A program made the translations under genes and the position numbers. This document shows positions 1 to 11,635 of a stretch of 64,000 nt of DNA, piece by piece. The DNA is from Litsea cubeba (Eukaryota; Streptophyta; Magnoliopsida; Laurales; Lauraceae). Location: NCBI GenBank assembly GCA_012931725.1, contig CM022944.1:38433188-38497187 (forward strand), in the 5' to 3' direction. The number at the start of each line of letters is the position of its first letter. Position 1 is the first letter of the stretch. A model generated the notes under the pieces. The model had not been told where the DNA came from and searched no databases. It worked only from the letters and a program-made list of their open reading frames with translations.

Positions 1-1844
1 CATGGCTAGAAGATACAATATGATGGAGAGATAGTTCCCGAAAATTATGAATAAAGAAGGTTAGAAGGAAGAGATAGGTGGAAATAGTTATGACTCCAAC
101 TGTTTGATTTATCACAGGTTGGTCGAAGTTATGAATCGAGTAGAAGTTTGATGAAGGGAAATCACTTTGGAGTAATGATCGTTTGTGGACTGGGCGTCCC
201 TCCGTCCTATTTCAATAAGCAGTTCAGGCAGATATCCCTGCAATCCCACTCCGAATCTTATCTGCAATAGTTGATGCGTGATGGCCACTGACTTCCTGCT
301 TCTTCCCCTAGACGTCTTTTCTAGAAAAGGGGAAAAAGTTCACCCCGCAAGTATGTCCACAGATTATCCAGCTGTAAAGTTTCCTACTCCTCAAGTCATA
401 TTTACTGGTTGCACCCAAACATGGGATGTTGAAAATTTCGACCGTTGGGCATCTCTTTACTTGACTTGACTTTATTAGTCAAATTACCAAACGGGCCCTT
501 AGAGATGGAAAAGGTGGGGGAAGATGACAATGTCGTTCGGCACACTGGGGGTAAAGTGTTCCAAAACGCATATACGAACACCGAATTTGGTGTAAATGTG
601 TATTTCTAACTAAATCGGGTTAATACATGTTTAGGAATATTTATTTAGTAAAATTTCCTAGTTTTTAAGCAATTTTTATATTAATTTCATTGAAATAAAT
701 CAGTTATAATACGTAGCCAAACATTTATAAAATTAATAGCATTCAACAACTAAAATAACAAAATTACCTTCTTTCCTATACCACTCAATCCTTAGGCATG
801 TTGCAGTTGCAGTGTAAAATGGGGAATTTCTTGGTTTATAGCTTTCCATATGCTTCCTATTTACACAAACAAGAAACAAAAACTGAATCATATGATAAAT
901 TAGGAAAGAGAAAAAGGAAAACAAAAAAAATAAAAACCTAAAAAATAGTTCTGTTTCAAATAGAAAGAACAAATGATCGGGTAGGTAAAAGAAAACCATG
1001 CATCGTAATTAACAATGGAGCACCAAGTGGGCTAGTGAACGGGTTAGATTGCACTATCTGGGATTACTATGAACTTCTAATATTACACAAACCTCGATAA
1101 TAGTGTTGGTTATAAAAGCTAAATAAATCAGGGATATAAAACAAAAATAGGTCATATATAACAAATGTTAAAAATAACCCAATCTAACTCCAAGCCGGAT
1201 GCTTTTATCTTTCACGGATCAGATCTAACACCAACCTTGAATCTGATCGTCAGCGTTTGCTGGCATTAACACCAATCTTGAATCTGATCGTCAGCGTTTG
1301 CTGGCATTCTCAGTTGCCCAAGTTTGTACTCATTATTCACTGAAATGCTTGCATTCACTCACCTCATTTACTCGAAAAATAAACAAAGCCATGGCGAGTA
1401 ACATACACTAATAGTTAAAATATTCTTCTTTAGCATTCATTTAATAAATCGATATCATGATAAAGATGAGACAGCGAAATAAGACGTAATACATCTACCA
1501 TTTTCTGATTTACACTATCAAAACTCCTATGATCCAATCTTTAAGATCAGAAATAGTAAAAAAAATTATGAGGTCAAAATGAAAAATAGAGAAAAAAGTG
1601 AAGCATCGAAGAAGTAAAAGTAAAGCCTTAATAGCAAAGAAAGAAAATGCACCTGAGGTTGAGAACTCTGTAAAGCCTTAATAGCAAAGAAAGAAAATGC
1701 ACCTGAGGTTGAGAACTCTGGTGCTAGAAGGCAAACTCAAAATGGATGAGAAATGAAGGCAGAGGACTCCATCATTGAAATGGTGAAAGCTCTGGAAGTA
1801 AGGGTAAGAAAAGAAGTGGAGAGGGGTAACGAATTTGAAATAAC
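1..1844. other. AT-rich DNA without a recognisable gene
   Basis: I see no coding exon, RNA gene or element end here. Two small perfect or near-perfect tandem duplications stand out: a 41-bp unit (1227-1267 and 1268-1308, one mismatch) and a 50-bp unit repeated exactly (1621-1670 and 1671-1720). Short open frames at 278-469 and 733-999 show no family motifs. Confidence 0.6.
1621..1720. repeat. Perfect 50-bp tandem duplication
   Basis: Two identical 50-bp units lie head to tail (1621-1670, 1671-1720), each starting taaagccttaatagc and ending gagaactctg. The lack of divergence implies a recent slippage or repair event. Confidence 0.9.
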
Positions 1845-3078
1845 AACACAATGTGCCCCAGAAACTTTTGCCCTATGGGGGGATATGTGGCTTACAATGG
1901 AGTCCCACGTGCTAGACTGCTAACTGTTGAAAGCTCTGGAACCTATATCGACTGGACATTATTATCATCAGTCATGCTTCTGAGTCCGGATCCTCTTGGC
2001 ATGGCAGGTATTGATGTTTTTTTAGAACTCAATGTCGGGGCTCACGTAGGATTGTCTAGATCATTTAAGATGAATTTCTTCCACAATCATTGATATATCC
2101 TCGGTTTTTAGCTCAAAATAAGGGTCCTACCGTCCAATTAAACACTATTATCAAACAAGAATAGGTGGTAATCACACACGCTTGTGTTGTGATGATCGAT
2201 TATATAGTAGGTCCCACTTCCTTTGAGCTGAAACTTAAAAATATATAATTAGAGGGAATAAAACTCATCTTGAATGGTCCCGATTATGTTTAGGTGGGCC
2301 CACACTTGAGTTGAAAGAAAGTTTTGCCCGGTTCATGACGAATATCTGGATCAGAGCATCGAGACTATAGAAGTGAGTATGTAATAACATTACCAATTCT
2401 AGTAGGTTAACCTTTTCTTAGTACCAAATACCAATGAACTTACAGTTTCAAAGAAGATAGAGAACTGAAATTTTTAGCCTTTCCTTGCCATTAATCTTAT
2501 TTACTACCAAATTTTCATTTAATGCATAGAAACTTTGGGAAAACAGACCTTTTGTTGCACTTAGTGGATGAAAAAAAAGTCTGGCATCAATACGGTAGTG
2601 ACACACTATAATCACCTAGGGAAGAGGTAGGTACCTAAACCTTGCTTGCCAATTGCCATTCTTGTGAAATCTCATACAATTTATAAAATTTCACATGAAT
2701 GGCAAGGTAGGTACCTAAACTTACAGTTTCACATTAAGGTAGGCATGCAAAATTAATGCCAAGGTAGGCAAGGACCGGTTCCATTTGTCTTACACGCATT
2801 TGGTCTTGTGCATCCCGTTTCCTTCCTAATTTAAAAAGGACTGTCACAGGCCAATGTCTTTTCACAGGGTCCTGTAGCACCACCATTATAATTTTGACTT
2901 TTCAGAACCATACATGACCAGTTAAATCACGTCTTACCTCCCAAGCAAAGAGAGAGCACACGCCGGTCTCGTTTATCCCGCGCTGTGCTCGAGGAGAGAG
3001 AAGATTAAAAAACAAACTATATCAAAAAAAAAAAAAATATAAATAAAAACTACAAATAAGATCCCCACACTATCGTAA
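1845..3078 (+). repeat. Diverged duplicated block, copy 1
   Basis: This stretch aligns by eye, colinearly and in direct orientation, with 13940-15115 and then with pieces at 17025-17060 and 18590-18840. Shared landmarks include the tract ending gatcctcttggcatggcag (1990-2006 against 14286-14305), the run tttgagctgaaactta, and cagtttcaaag (2444 and 15016). Copy 1 is cut at its right end by the Mutator-like element and resumes after it at 13393. No coding capacity is visible. The original unit could be an old element or simple intergenic DNA. Confidence 0.7.
2626..2720. repeat. Small direct and inverted repeat cluster
   Basis: The 16-mer aggtaggtacctaaac occurs twice (about 2626 and 2705). Between the copies, ttgccattcttgtgaaat is inverted as atttcacatgaatggcaa, forming a potential hairpin. 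No element boundary can be assigned. Confidence 0.5.
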
Positions 3079-3087
3079 TAATATCAA
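3079..3087. repeat. 9-bp target-site duplication, left
   Basis: TAATATCAA directly precedes the left inverted repeat, and the identical 9-mer follows the right inverted repeat at 13384-13392. A 9-bp duplication is the hallmark of Mutator-superfamily insertion. Confidence 0.95.
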
Positions 3088-3124
3088 GAGAATTTTACCT
3101 GAAAAAGGACCCTAGTTGGTCACT
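3088..3124 (+). repeat. MULE terminal inverted repeat, left
   Basis: It begins GAGAATTTTACCTGAAAA and matches the reverse complement of 13347-13383 over about 37 bp with around six mismatches. Similarity fades quickly after that, so this is a short-TIR MULE. Confidence 0.9.
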
Positions 3125-3208
3125 CACCGGAAGAGGTACCCATAGAAAATATGTAACGGAATGGGTATTCCCGCCAGAAAATATATTTTTTTTGCTTATT
3201 TTCTACAA

Positions 3209-3257
3209 GCGACGACGTCGTCACTTATAATAGTGGGTTAGTATCGACGCCGTCGCT
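3209..3257. promoter_or_regulatory. Subterminal copies of the GACGACGTCGTC palindrome (left end)
   Basis: A perfect palindrome GACGACGTCGTC lies at about 3211-3222 in the context gcGACGACGTCGTCactta. A degenerate copy (cgacgccgtcgctta) follows about 30 bp later. The same 12-mer in the same context lies near the right end (13248-13259) and 14 times in the internal array. The position 120 bp inside the TIR fits a transposase-binding or promoter site; that role is inferred. Confidence 0.6.
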
Positions 3258-3943
3258 TATGTTATATATATATATATATCCCGTCACAGCTTCTTTTTCG
3301 TGGGATCCTTTTTATCTGCCATTGAATAGAGATGACGCAGGCGTCTTCCCCAACGGGTGGGCTTCTTTATGGAGGTTGTTGAACTCCATTAAGAGGTAGG
3401 TATATCGCTATTTATGTGTTCTTTCATGCATTAGCTACCAAAGATTCTGTGTTTCATGTTTACCCTTTTCAGAAATGTTCATTAGGGCATTTGATATACA
3501 GTTTTTTGAGAAAAGTTCATTAAGGCTTTTGAGAAAGGTAACAACTCTGGCTGTTCTAAGGTTGTTTATTGTCACAACCCCTAGTTGAGAGCATATGAAG
3601 ATTGTGAATCTACGTATTTGCACGTTAGGGTTAAACCCTTATAAGTAATATGAAGATGGGTACTCAAATACGTGCAGAAATCTTGGTGAATATGTCTTGT
3701 ATAAAGTGGGAGCAAACACCCATAAAATGATTTCATTTTCACTCCTCCTCTGTCAGTAACCCTAGGAAAAAACAGTGTTAGGGGAGTTAACTTCTCTTGT
3801 GATTTTTTTCCTTGTAAATAGAAATAGAAATGGACAGTTTGACCCATACAATCATCTCTCTATTAGCATTATGTGAAAGGTGACCCTTGGACTACATTTG
3901 CTAATACCACCAAATTAATATATGCTTTATTTGCGTCGGCAGA

Positions 3944-6714
3944 ATGACCAAGTCTGGGATTTCCATCATATTTCACTTTGATGGAGAGTTTGTCTTTGAC
4001 ATTATACGCCCGGTCTACAATGGTGGAAGACAGAAGATGAGGTCTCTACCTAAGACCTTAACATATGACATGTTGATGAATGAAGCCATTGCATTGTCTA
4101 ATTGGGATGCAAAAATCAAGGATGTAAGCATGAAATACCTTCATCACAATGGACTCGTTTTTTCGTTGATCAGTTTGGAAGATGAAAATGATATGCTGGG
4201 AATGTTGATGGCATCTGGAAGTGAGCAACATGGGCTACATGTGTATGTCAACAGGAAACTACACGTTAATCACAAGAAATGCGAAGGCTCTACGTACGTA
4301 TCTATGTTCTATTTTTTTAATATTTATATAGTTGCACTTGTCGTGCCTAACTTAAATTCTTGTCCATGCCTTGCAGAGAACGAGTGAAGGTTGGCTGTCC
4401 AAGTGCCAAGAAGAAAATGTGCAAAGGGATTTGCGAGATAAAAATGCCCACGTCTGGCCTAGTATTTCCCACCGTGGATCTCCATGAAAACGTTGATATG
4501 TATTTCTCTACCTCATTGGATCCTCATGCAACAAATCGTTCTACAAGAGCTGTTTTTGATGTGGATGGTATAGATCGAGAGGCTGTTGATGCACACGATG
4601 CTGTATGTGCTACTTTTGATATATCAATGGTTCGTGGAACTCCCTCTTCGATGATGGCTGGTAATAAATAAGGCACCGAAACCAATCATGATGCGAATCA
4701 TTCATTTGATTTGGAAGATGTAAATTTTGTTGGCAATGAACAAGGAGCTGAAGTCATTCATGCTATGAATCATTCATTTACTATTGAAGATGTCAATTCC
4801 GGGGGTAATGAACAAGGAGCTGAAACCATTCATGCTGTGGATCATTCACTTGCTATGGAAGATGTCAATTATATTGGTAATCAACAAGGATCTGAAACCA
4901 TTCAGGCTGTGCTTCATTCAGTGGCTATGGGAGATATCAATTTTGTAGACACAATGGCCCCTCAAGATGTTATAGCCGATACTGGTACGGACTCAGCACG
5001 AGAAATGTGGGTAGGGCGTCAATTTCCTGATCGTGAAAGCTTCAGAAGATCTCTTGCGAAATTTGCAATTTATAACAATTTTACTCTACGACATGTGTCG
5101 ACCAAGACGAAAAAAGTCACGGCACATTGCAGAGATGATTGTTGTCCCTGGCGTATACATGCTTCCATCATTGATTCAGGCCCGGAATTTAAGGTGCGGA
5201 CTTATAACCCAAGACATTGTTGCTCAAAACCAATGATGGGAATGACACATCCCCAAGCATCCTCGAAACTTATTGAAGAGTTCATTGAGGATAGAGTCCG
5301 ATGCAATAACCACTTGAAGCCAAAAGAAATTATGAATGAATACCTAAAGGAGTTTGGCACCCGTATCACTTATAGAAAAGCACATATTGCAAAAGAGATG
5401 GCCTTGCGTGTAGTTCGGGGATCATATGAAGAATCTTTTAAGATTTTACCTCTATATTGTAAAGAATTACACATGACCAATCCAGGTACTGTGACTAATA
5501 TCGACACGACTGTTGAAGACAGGTTTAGAAGATTCTTCTGGGCTTTCGGTCCTTGCATCCGATCATTCTGTTCGTCGATGAGGCCGATGATCGCTGTTGA
5601 TGGGTCACATCTTCAGGGCAAGTATCTGGGTGTGCTTCTAGTGGCTGTCACCTATGATGGTAATCATAAGCTATTTCCTATAGCTTTCGCTTTGGCCGAG
5701 GCCGAACGTCGTGACAGTTGGGAGTGGTTTCTTGCCAACCTATCTCTTGCTTTGGGAAGTCCAACAAATTTGACTATTGTGTTTGATCGACAAAAGGGTC
5801 TTGTCCCGGCATTGGCCAACATCATTCCAAGCGCGATGCACTGCTACTGTTGTCATCACATTGCAGAGAACATTAAAACAGCCTTCTGTGATCGTGCCAT
5901 TGTATTGAAATTCTGGCGGGCTGCCAAGTCTTTTAGACCATGTGAGTATGAGGCCTATATGAATGACATCATGTCTGTAGACCAAGGGGCGCATAATTAT
6001 ATCAATGCCATTGGAAAACAACATTGGTCAAATGCGTTTGTTGAGGGTCGGCGCTATGACATGATAACCAGCAATGCTGCCGAATGTACGAACGCGCTTT
6101 TAAAGGACATTAGGGTGCTTCCTATTACAAAGCAAGTCGAAGAAATCCGTGCGAAGTTGATGGAGTTCTTCCAGAGAAGACATCTCGAGTCACTGGATAT
6201 TACATCGCGATTAACGCCCTATGCAGAGAAACTAATGAGCCAAGAGGCTGAAGACTCACGCCGCGTGCATGTACGTGTTGCCGGGCTCGTTGAGTTTCAG
6301 GTTCAATCAGCACAATTCATAGATATTGTGGATCTTGAACTGAAGAAGTGTAGTTGTCGTAGATGGGAAATAATGGGGATTCCATGCTGTCATGCACTAG
6401 CAGCGATGAAAGTTAGGCACCTGAATCCGTATGACTATGTTGAGGATTGTTACCTAACAACTACTTATCGTGCTTCGTATAGTGAGGTCATTCATGCCAC
6501 TCGTGATAGCAGACAATGGGAACATACATCAAATGAAATCGTCTTGCCTCCACTGCTACCAAACAACCAGGGCGTCCAAAGAAATCCCGGATTCGTGTTG
6601 AAGACAGAAATTGACAACGCAGGGTTGTTACTTGCTCTAACTGCAAAAATAGGGGACATAACCGAAAGAGTTGTCGCAATCCACCATCAGATCATGTTGC
6701 ATAGATCCAACTAG
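3944..6714 (+). CDS. MURA/MuDR-type MULE transposase, two exons, one in-frame stop
   Basis: I model exon 1 as 3944-4293 and exon 2 as 4377-6714, joined by an 83-bp GT-AG intron that restores frame (about 895 codons). Exon 1 starts MTKSGISII and resembles the N-terminal PB1-like domain of plant MULE transposases. Exon 2 holds a linker of four 24-residue repeats, a MuDR/FAR1-like Cys-rich domain (MWVGRQFPDRESF...CRDDCCPWRIHAS), the catalytic core (first Asp in AVDGSHLQGKYLG, a later Asp in IVFDRQKGL) and a SWIM zinc finger (KCSCRRWEIMGIPCCHAL). The protein should bind the element ends and cut DNA in the nucleus. TAA at 4669-4671 (codon 215) interrupts the frame inside the first linker repeat, where the other units read CAA. 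Catalytic core and SWIM finger are otherwise uninterrupted. Type and family are very secure; activity of this copy is doubtful. Confidence 0.9.
4660..4947 (+). repeat. Four tandem 72-bp (24-residue) repeats in the transposase linker
   Basis: Units at 4660-4731, 4732-4803, 4804-4875 and 4876-4947 each encode a version of GNEQGAETIHAVNHS followed by an xxEDVNxx tail. They lie between the PB1-like region and the MuDR domain and stay in frame because 72 is a multiple of three. Unit 1 carries the premature TAA. The acidic, low-complexity character suggests a flexible spacer; no domain is recognised. Confidence 0.88.
4669..4671 (+). other. Premature TAA in the transposase reading frame
   Basis: The codon is TAA where the three sister repeats have CAA (Gln), so a single C-to-T change explains it. 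It separates the exon-1/PB1 portion from the catalytic portion. No ATG follows until within unit 2 (about 4765). Confidence 0.9.
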
Positions 6715-6960
6715 CATATCTTGTAAATATCTTACTTTTGTGGGGTAGAAATACTTTTTGTGGGTGGCTTTCTAGCATACCTTGTACATATCCATTGATG
6801 TGGATCATACTTTTGTGGGGTAGAAATACTTTATGTTGGGGTGATTTGATAGCATACCTTGTACATAGCCCCTGCTGTGGATCATACTTTTGTGGGGTAG
6901 CTTTCTAGCATATCTTGTACATATCCCTTGATGTGGATCATACTTTTGTAATACAACTTT
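6711..6960 (+). repeat. Degenerate tandem repeats just 3' of the transposase gene
   Basis: About 75-90-bp units repeat three to four times. Each contains tagcataYcttgtacatatcc followed by gatgtggatcatacttttgtggggtag. They start at the transposase stop codon and may form its 3' UTR. Whether they affect termination is unknown. Confidence 0.75.
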
Positions 6961-7165
6961 ATATATAACAGTTTCAACAAATTTGTTATCAACTTTTATC
7001 AACTATGTCACCATTTTTGTTTCGATGTGCTCTACTTTTGTGTGCAAAGAATCTAATAAGCGTTAGCTTTGTTGAAATGATACGCTTATTAACTGTTAAC
7101 ACATCCCTTGTTAACTGTTGACAGAAGTATTAACACACACTTCACTCTAATTCCCTCTGTGAAAA

Positions 7166-7875
7166 TACGACGTCGTCAGTATTAACAAACAAATATGTTA
7201 TATTAGATTCTGTGAAGCAACGACGTCGTCAGTTATTATAAGTGTTTTTTTTAGAAACGATTCTGTGAAGCGACGACGTCGTCAGTTATCAAAACACAAC
7301 TATGTTCCACTAGATTCTGTGAAGCAACGACGTCGTCAGTTAATACAATTGGACTATTTCATTAGATTCTGTTACGCAACGACGTCGTCAGTATCAAGAA
7401 ACATTATACTTTGCGTCAGGTTCTGTGAAGCGACGACGTCGTCATTTATTACATCTGAGTTTTTTTATAAACGATTCTGTGAAGTGACGACGTCGTCAGT
7501 TTAACACTAGAAGTGATTCCAATAGATTCTGTTAAGCAACGACATTGTCAGTATCAGCACCCAATTAGTTTTGGCCAGGTTCTGTGAAGCGACGACGTCG
7601 TCATTTATTACATCTGGGTTTTTTTATAAATGGTTCTGTGAAGTGACGACGTCGTCACTTTAACACTAGAAGTTATTCCACTAGTTTCTGTTAAGCAATG
7701 ACGTCGTCAGTGTTAACAAATATATAGTTTGCGCTAGGTTCTGTGAGGCGACGACGTCGTCATTTATTACATCTGAGATTTTTTATAAACGGTTCTGTGA
7801 AGTGACGACGTCGTCAGTTCTTAACACTGGACCCTATATACTAGGTTCTGTGAAGCAACGACGTCGTCAGTTTTT
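7166..7875. promoter_or_regulatory. Array of 14 palindromic GACGACGTCGTC motifs between the convergent MULE genes
   Basis: Fourteen units each read roughly ttctgtgaag-nn-ACGACGTCGTC-a, spaced about 50-57 bp. The core is an exact or near-exact palindrome (one unit is degenerate, gacattgtc at 7541). A three-unit higher-order repeat of 159-160 bp is visible: the variant gcgacgacgtcgtc recurs at 7270, 7430, 7589 and 7748. The core contains the bZIP C-box GACGTC. Copies also sit near both element ends. The array lies 450 bp after the transposase stop and 290 bp before the end of the - strand protease gene. Candidate roles are transposase binding, a bidirectional 3'-end region, or binding of a host bZIP factor. 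None is proven. Confidence 0.9.
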
Positions 7876-8166
7876 AGCAATGACAATAAACCTGTTACTT
7901 CTGTAATGATTGGATGTGCGAATGCACTACAACTCCCATACTACATTCACGTCCATATTAAAAGCTGCATTAAAAAATACATAGGAGGGCAACATTCAAT
8001 AAAGCCAAACAACTATCTTTGATCATACAGAAGCAAACAAAACTTCCCTTTACATTCATTTTAACTTTTTACATACAAAAAGTTAGATTTACAGTAGGCA
8101 CCCAAAAACATGGACCATGTTAGATTTACATACAACAATGGATCACAACAAAAGATCAAATTTTCA

Positions 8167-11100
8167 TCATTTCTCAGGATCAATTGAGTCAAGTGGAATC
8201 TCATCAATATTCAATCGGTATGCATTCAACTCCCAGCTGCGCTTGAAGATCTCAATGATGACTCGTTGCCGGTAATACATCATGTCAGCCTGCGTGAAGT
8301 TAATCGGACGACGAAATATACAGTGCTCAGCGAACGCAGCGGCGAAGACACCGCAGTCGTAGCCGTTTTCCTGCAGTGGGATGTTCGTTTTTACGTTGAT
8401 TGTCCATATGTATGGGTCTGCCCACCCATATTGGCTGAACTTCGTCGTCAGCCACTCAACCTGCAAGATCAGTAAAAGAAATCTGACTAAATCTTGTACG
8501 ATAACACCTTAAGAAGCTCTTTTAAATTTTGGTACCATTTTGGTATACTTACAAATCGTTTACAGGTAGTTAAAGCATGACGATCACTGCTTGAACTATT
8601 GTAGAATTCCCATTTCCTCTCGTCCGTATACCCAACAAGTAATGTGAAATGATTGACAGAGTGAAGAACGTAAACCAATGTTTTACATTCTCTAGCCTCA
8701 CACACTCGAGAACCTCCGGGACCGAAGGCTGCTTCTTCAGCGGTTGGCAATCCAGACTGCCACCAGCTCTGCAAAAAAATTAAAAGTGAGTTTTTAACCT
8801 CCAAATGGCGACGAAGTGATAATTGCAAATCAGAATCTATATACTTACAGAAATGCTGGGGTCTGCCAAAAAGGCCGTTTGACACTTCTCCCTCAACACA
8901 TCAAACCAATAATACAGAATATTGGTGTCGAACCAAATTCCCTCCTTTAGAGCACAATTCAGGACTTCACTGGATACCAATGTGCATACAATGTCGAGCT
9001 CATCCTTACTGCAAAATACAATACACATAAGGCCATATATGGAATGAAACCATTACGATGGTAATGTAATTACATTATACCTCTCATTGAAATATCGTTT
9101 GAACCCATTCAGTAGAAACCTGTCACTTTTGGAGAGTGAATACTCCGATCCACCCATTGAGTGTAAGTAATCATCAAACTTTTCTGGAATCTTCCTCGTT
9201 CGGGGCAATCGTTTTAACCTCCAAACTAGTGAATCAATGGACGCCCTGATCGGTGAAACTATTATTGCTTGCGAGGTTGATGCCCCCCGAGGAGTGGAAA
9301 AGATATCTACCACTAGTGGCTCATTGGAAAAGTCGACCGGTGTAGAAGTATGTCTTTCTACTGAATCTGGATCCATACTGCAATCCTCCTTGGCTACTTC
9401 AGGGGCATGTTCAGTAGGGGTGTGTGACATAGGTGAACCTGGAACATCAATATTGTACTTCACGCTCTTCTGCTTCTTTCCATTCTTTTTCCCTGGGCTT
9501 CTTTTGGATGCAGGCTTTTTAACCCTCAATCCGTCGGTGGACGCCTTTTTATCCTATCATTGTTTAATTTCAATTACATCAACTTGAGGATAAAATCTTT
9601 CACACATTGCATAGAATGACATCCCTGAAGTAACAGTAAAAATAAATCGATGAAATTTTTGCTTACATCTTCTGATGCTGAGCTGTATAAGTGGTCATCC
9701 TTAAATTTGACGAATTTGGTATTCAAACCAGATCTAAATCTGAGTATCTTCCTGATCCATGATTCCCGGAAATGCTCAATTGAGGTTTTCTTCCGAACAG
9801 CACGGTCAACTGACCTTTCCATGTGAAGCAAGAGTTGATGAACCTGTGGACATAACAAGAAAATCAGCCATAAGGCATGTGGAAATGAAAAATTATATCT
9901 TAAGAAAGAGCCACCGGTATCTTACGTGCTTCTGCTCACAACAACCCTCATGTTCATCACGTTTGTTTTTTTTTTTATCAATCTCCTCATGCTCCTGCCC
10001 TCGACTGATATACATGATCGTGTTGGCCCGATACCAATGCATATACTCGTCATTATGTGTCTTTGAAGATGCTTTTTTTCCCTTCAGAGTGCACTGGGAT
10101 CTACTATCCCACAACACATAATTAGGTACCCTGCCAAGTGCACTGTAGTCATACACTATTTTTTCTACTCGCTCCACTCTTGGATAGGGCATGCTGAACG
10201 GTGGGGGAACTTCCTGAATAAATCCAAACTGTTTCATAACGCGACCCGTATTATGTCGCTCCACTACCCAATAAAAAGCCAAGACCGTTGAAGATGAAAA
10301 TAGGTCACGGTCGGCTTTAGAAACAGTATGACGGAATTTCTTTCCGAACTTGCTATATGGTTACCATTTGAACTACAGAAAAAGAAATAAAACAAGATTA
10401 GTTTCAATGTAATGATAAAAGCATCAACTCCCAATTGTATACCATCCGATTATATTGAACTTACACCGTCCAGTGGCAATTTGTTCAACTCTTCCCGAGT
10501 CTTAATCAGTGTGGTTACAGCTTTGAATGAATTCAACCTAACTGTCCATGTTTTCATCAATGGAAACTGAATATCACTTTTCCATGTATCCGTTGGTGGT
10601 GAACAACGTCCAATTTGCATTCTCGTGTACGCCCATAGCTGCAAAAAAACAGTCATTAATAAGTAAATACAAATGTAACAGTTGTAGAAAAACTGTAAAT
10701 ATGTTCAAATAAAAATGTTATCACCTGGAGAAGTTGAAGAGGTCCAGTCAAAGTTCTGAACTTCCTAGAATCATCAGTTCTGTTCGAAGATTTGCTTTCA
10801 TCTCCCTCCTGATGTCTATCTTCGGACTTGTCCTTAACAAATTTAACTGCCTTTGCTAAAATCCAGTAAAGATTGGCAAGACAGGCAGGGGCCCATGCAT
10901 ATGGCTTAAATTCCTTGAACAACTCGAGAAGATATGCCGGACCCCTTCCACCCGATGTGTTAGACATAATTTGACTGGAAACTAAGAAGAAAAGGTACGC
11001 CCTAGTGTTGTAGATCTCATCATCCTTAGAAAGTTTCTTTTTCTTCTTCGTACTCTTCTTATTTGATGGCACCACTGCGAAATTGTCCTCCAACCATGTG

Positions 11101-11635
11101 AATTTAATATTAATCCCGTTTACTTCGGTACCCTGAATAGGGGCCTTGCCAAGTAATTCAAGACATACATCACTAACCATTGAACTTGGGAAAGTTCTCC
11201 CGGTAACAATTGGGCCATCGATAGGTAGCCCGTATATGTAGGCCACGTCTTCAAGAGTAACAGTGGCCTCACCGGATGGGAAGTGGAAGGTGTTTGTTTC
11301 AGGACGCCATCTCTCAACCAAGGCTGTAATGAGAGCATGATCTATCCTAATATGTTCCATTTCTGTAAAATGATGTAAACCCGCTTGCCTTACGTACTCC
11401 TTTTGGATATCATTTAACACCCAAACAGATTTGTCCGGGTTCATTGGTATGCATCGAAATGTACCGAATTCCTGCGAGACAGTTTCAAGTTATTACAGTT
11501 AAGAAAAAGGTAAACTATATATATATATATATGAAAGGGTGGCTAAGAATATACATGTCCATGGTTTATGGATTCTGAAATATGATTGGCCTGGTCATAT
11601 AGAAGCCTATTTCTTATTCCCTCACTTCCAGCCAT
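8167..11635 (-). CDS. Plant mobile domain (PMD) plus C48/Ulp1-like protease carried by the MULE, nine exons, one in-frame stop
   Basis: Hand-built exons, 5' to 3': 11635-11555, 11471-10725, 10638-10465, 10372-9926, 9843-9667, 9553-9081, 9008-8849, 8768-8553 and 8460-8167. All have GT-AG borders with consistent phase, giving 922 codons before the stop. The start MAGSEGIRNRLL leads into a PMD-type N-terminus (HALITALVERWRPETNTF, GEATVTLEDVAYIYGLPIDG). A basic low-complexity linker (KKPASKRSPGKK) follows. The C-terminal C48 domain shows the His in VNHFTLLVGY and the Cys in QENGYDCGVF. The residue expected to be the catalytic Asp is Asn (EFYNSS), so proteolysis may be weakened or lost. TAA at 10361-10363, at the start of exon 4 inside FKW-stop-PYSK, truncates the frame at codon 338. 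Known MULE proteases act on SUMO-like substrates in principle; the substrate here is unknown. Confidence 0.85.
10361..10363 (-). other. Premature TAA in exon 4 of the PMD-C48 gene
   Basis: Reading exon 4 in the phase set by exon 3 gives Phe-Lys-Trp-stop-Pro-Tyr. PMD proteins commonly have W-x-P-Y here, so the stop replaces one ordinary residue. The rest of exon 4 and all later exons stay open. Confidence 0.75.

Noticed and set aside
5033..6679. Several 60-94-residue frames overlapping the transposase
   Set aside because: They are out of frame with, or antisense to, the well-supported transposase.
7166..7875. CRISPR-like regular repeats
   Set aside because: The sequence is a plant genome, the spacers are themselves related in a 159-bp higher-order pattern, and the repeats are simple palindromes inside a transposon.
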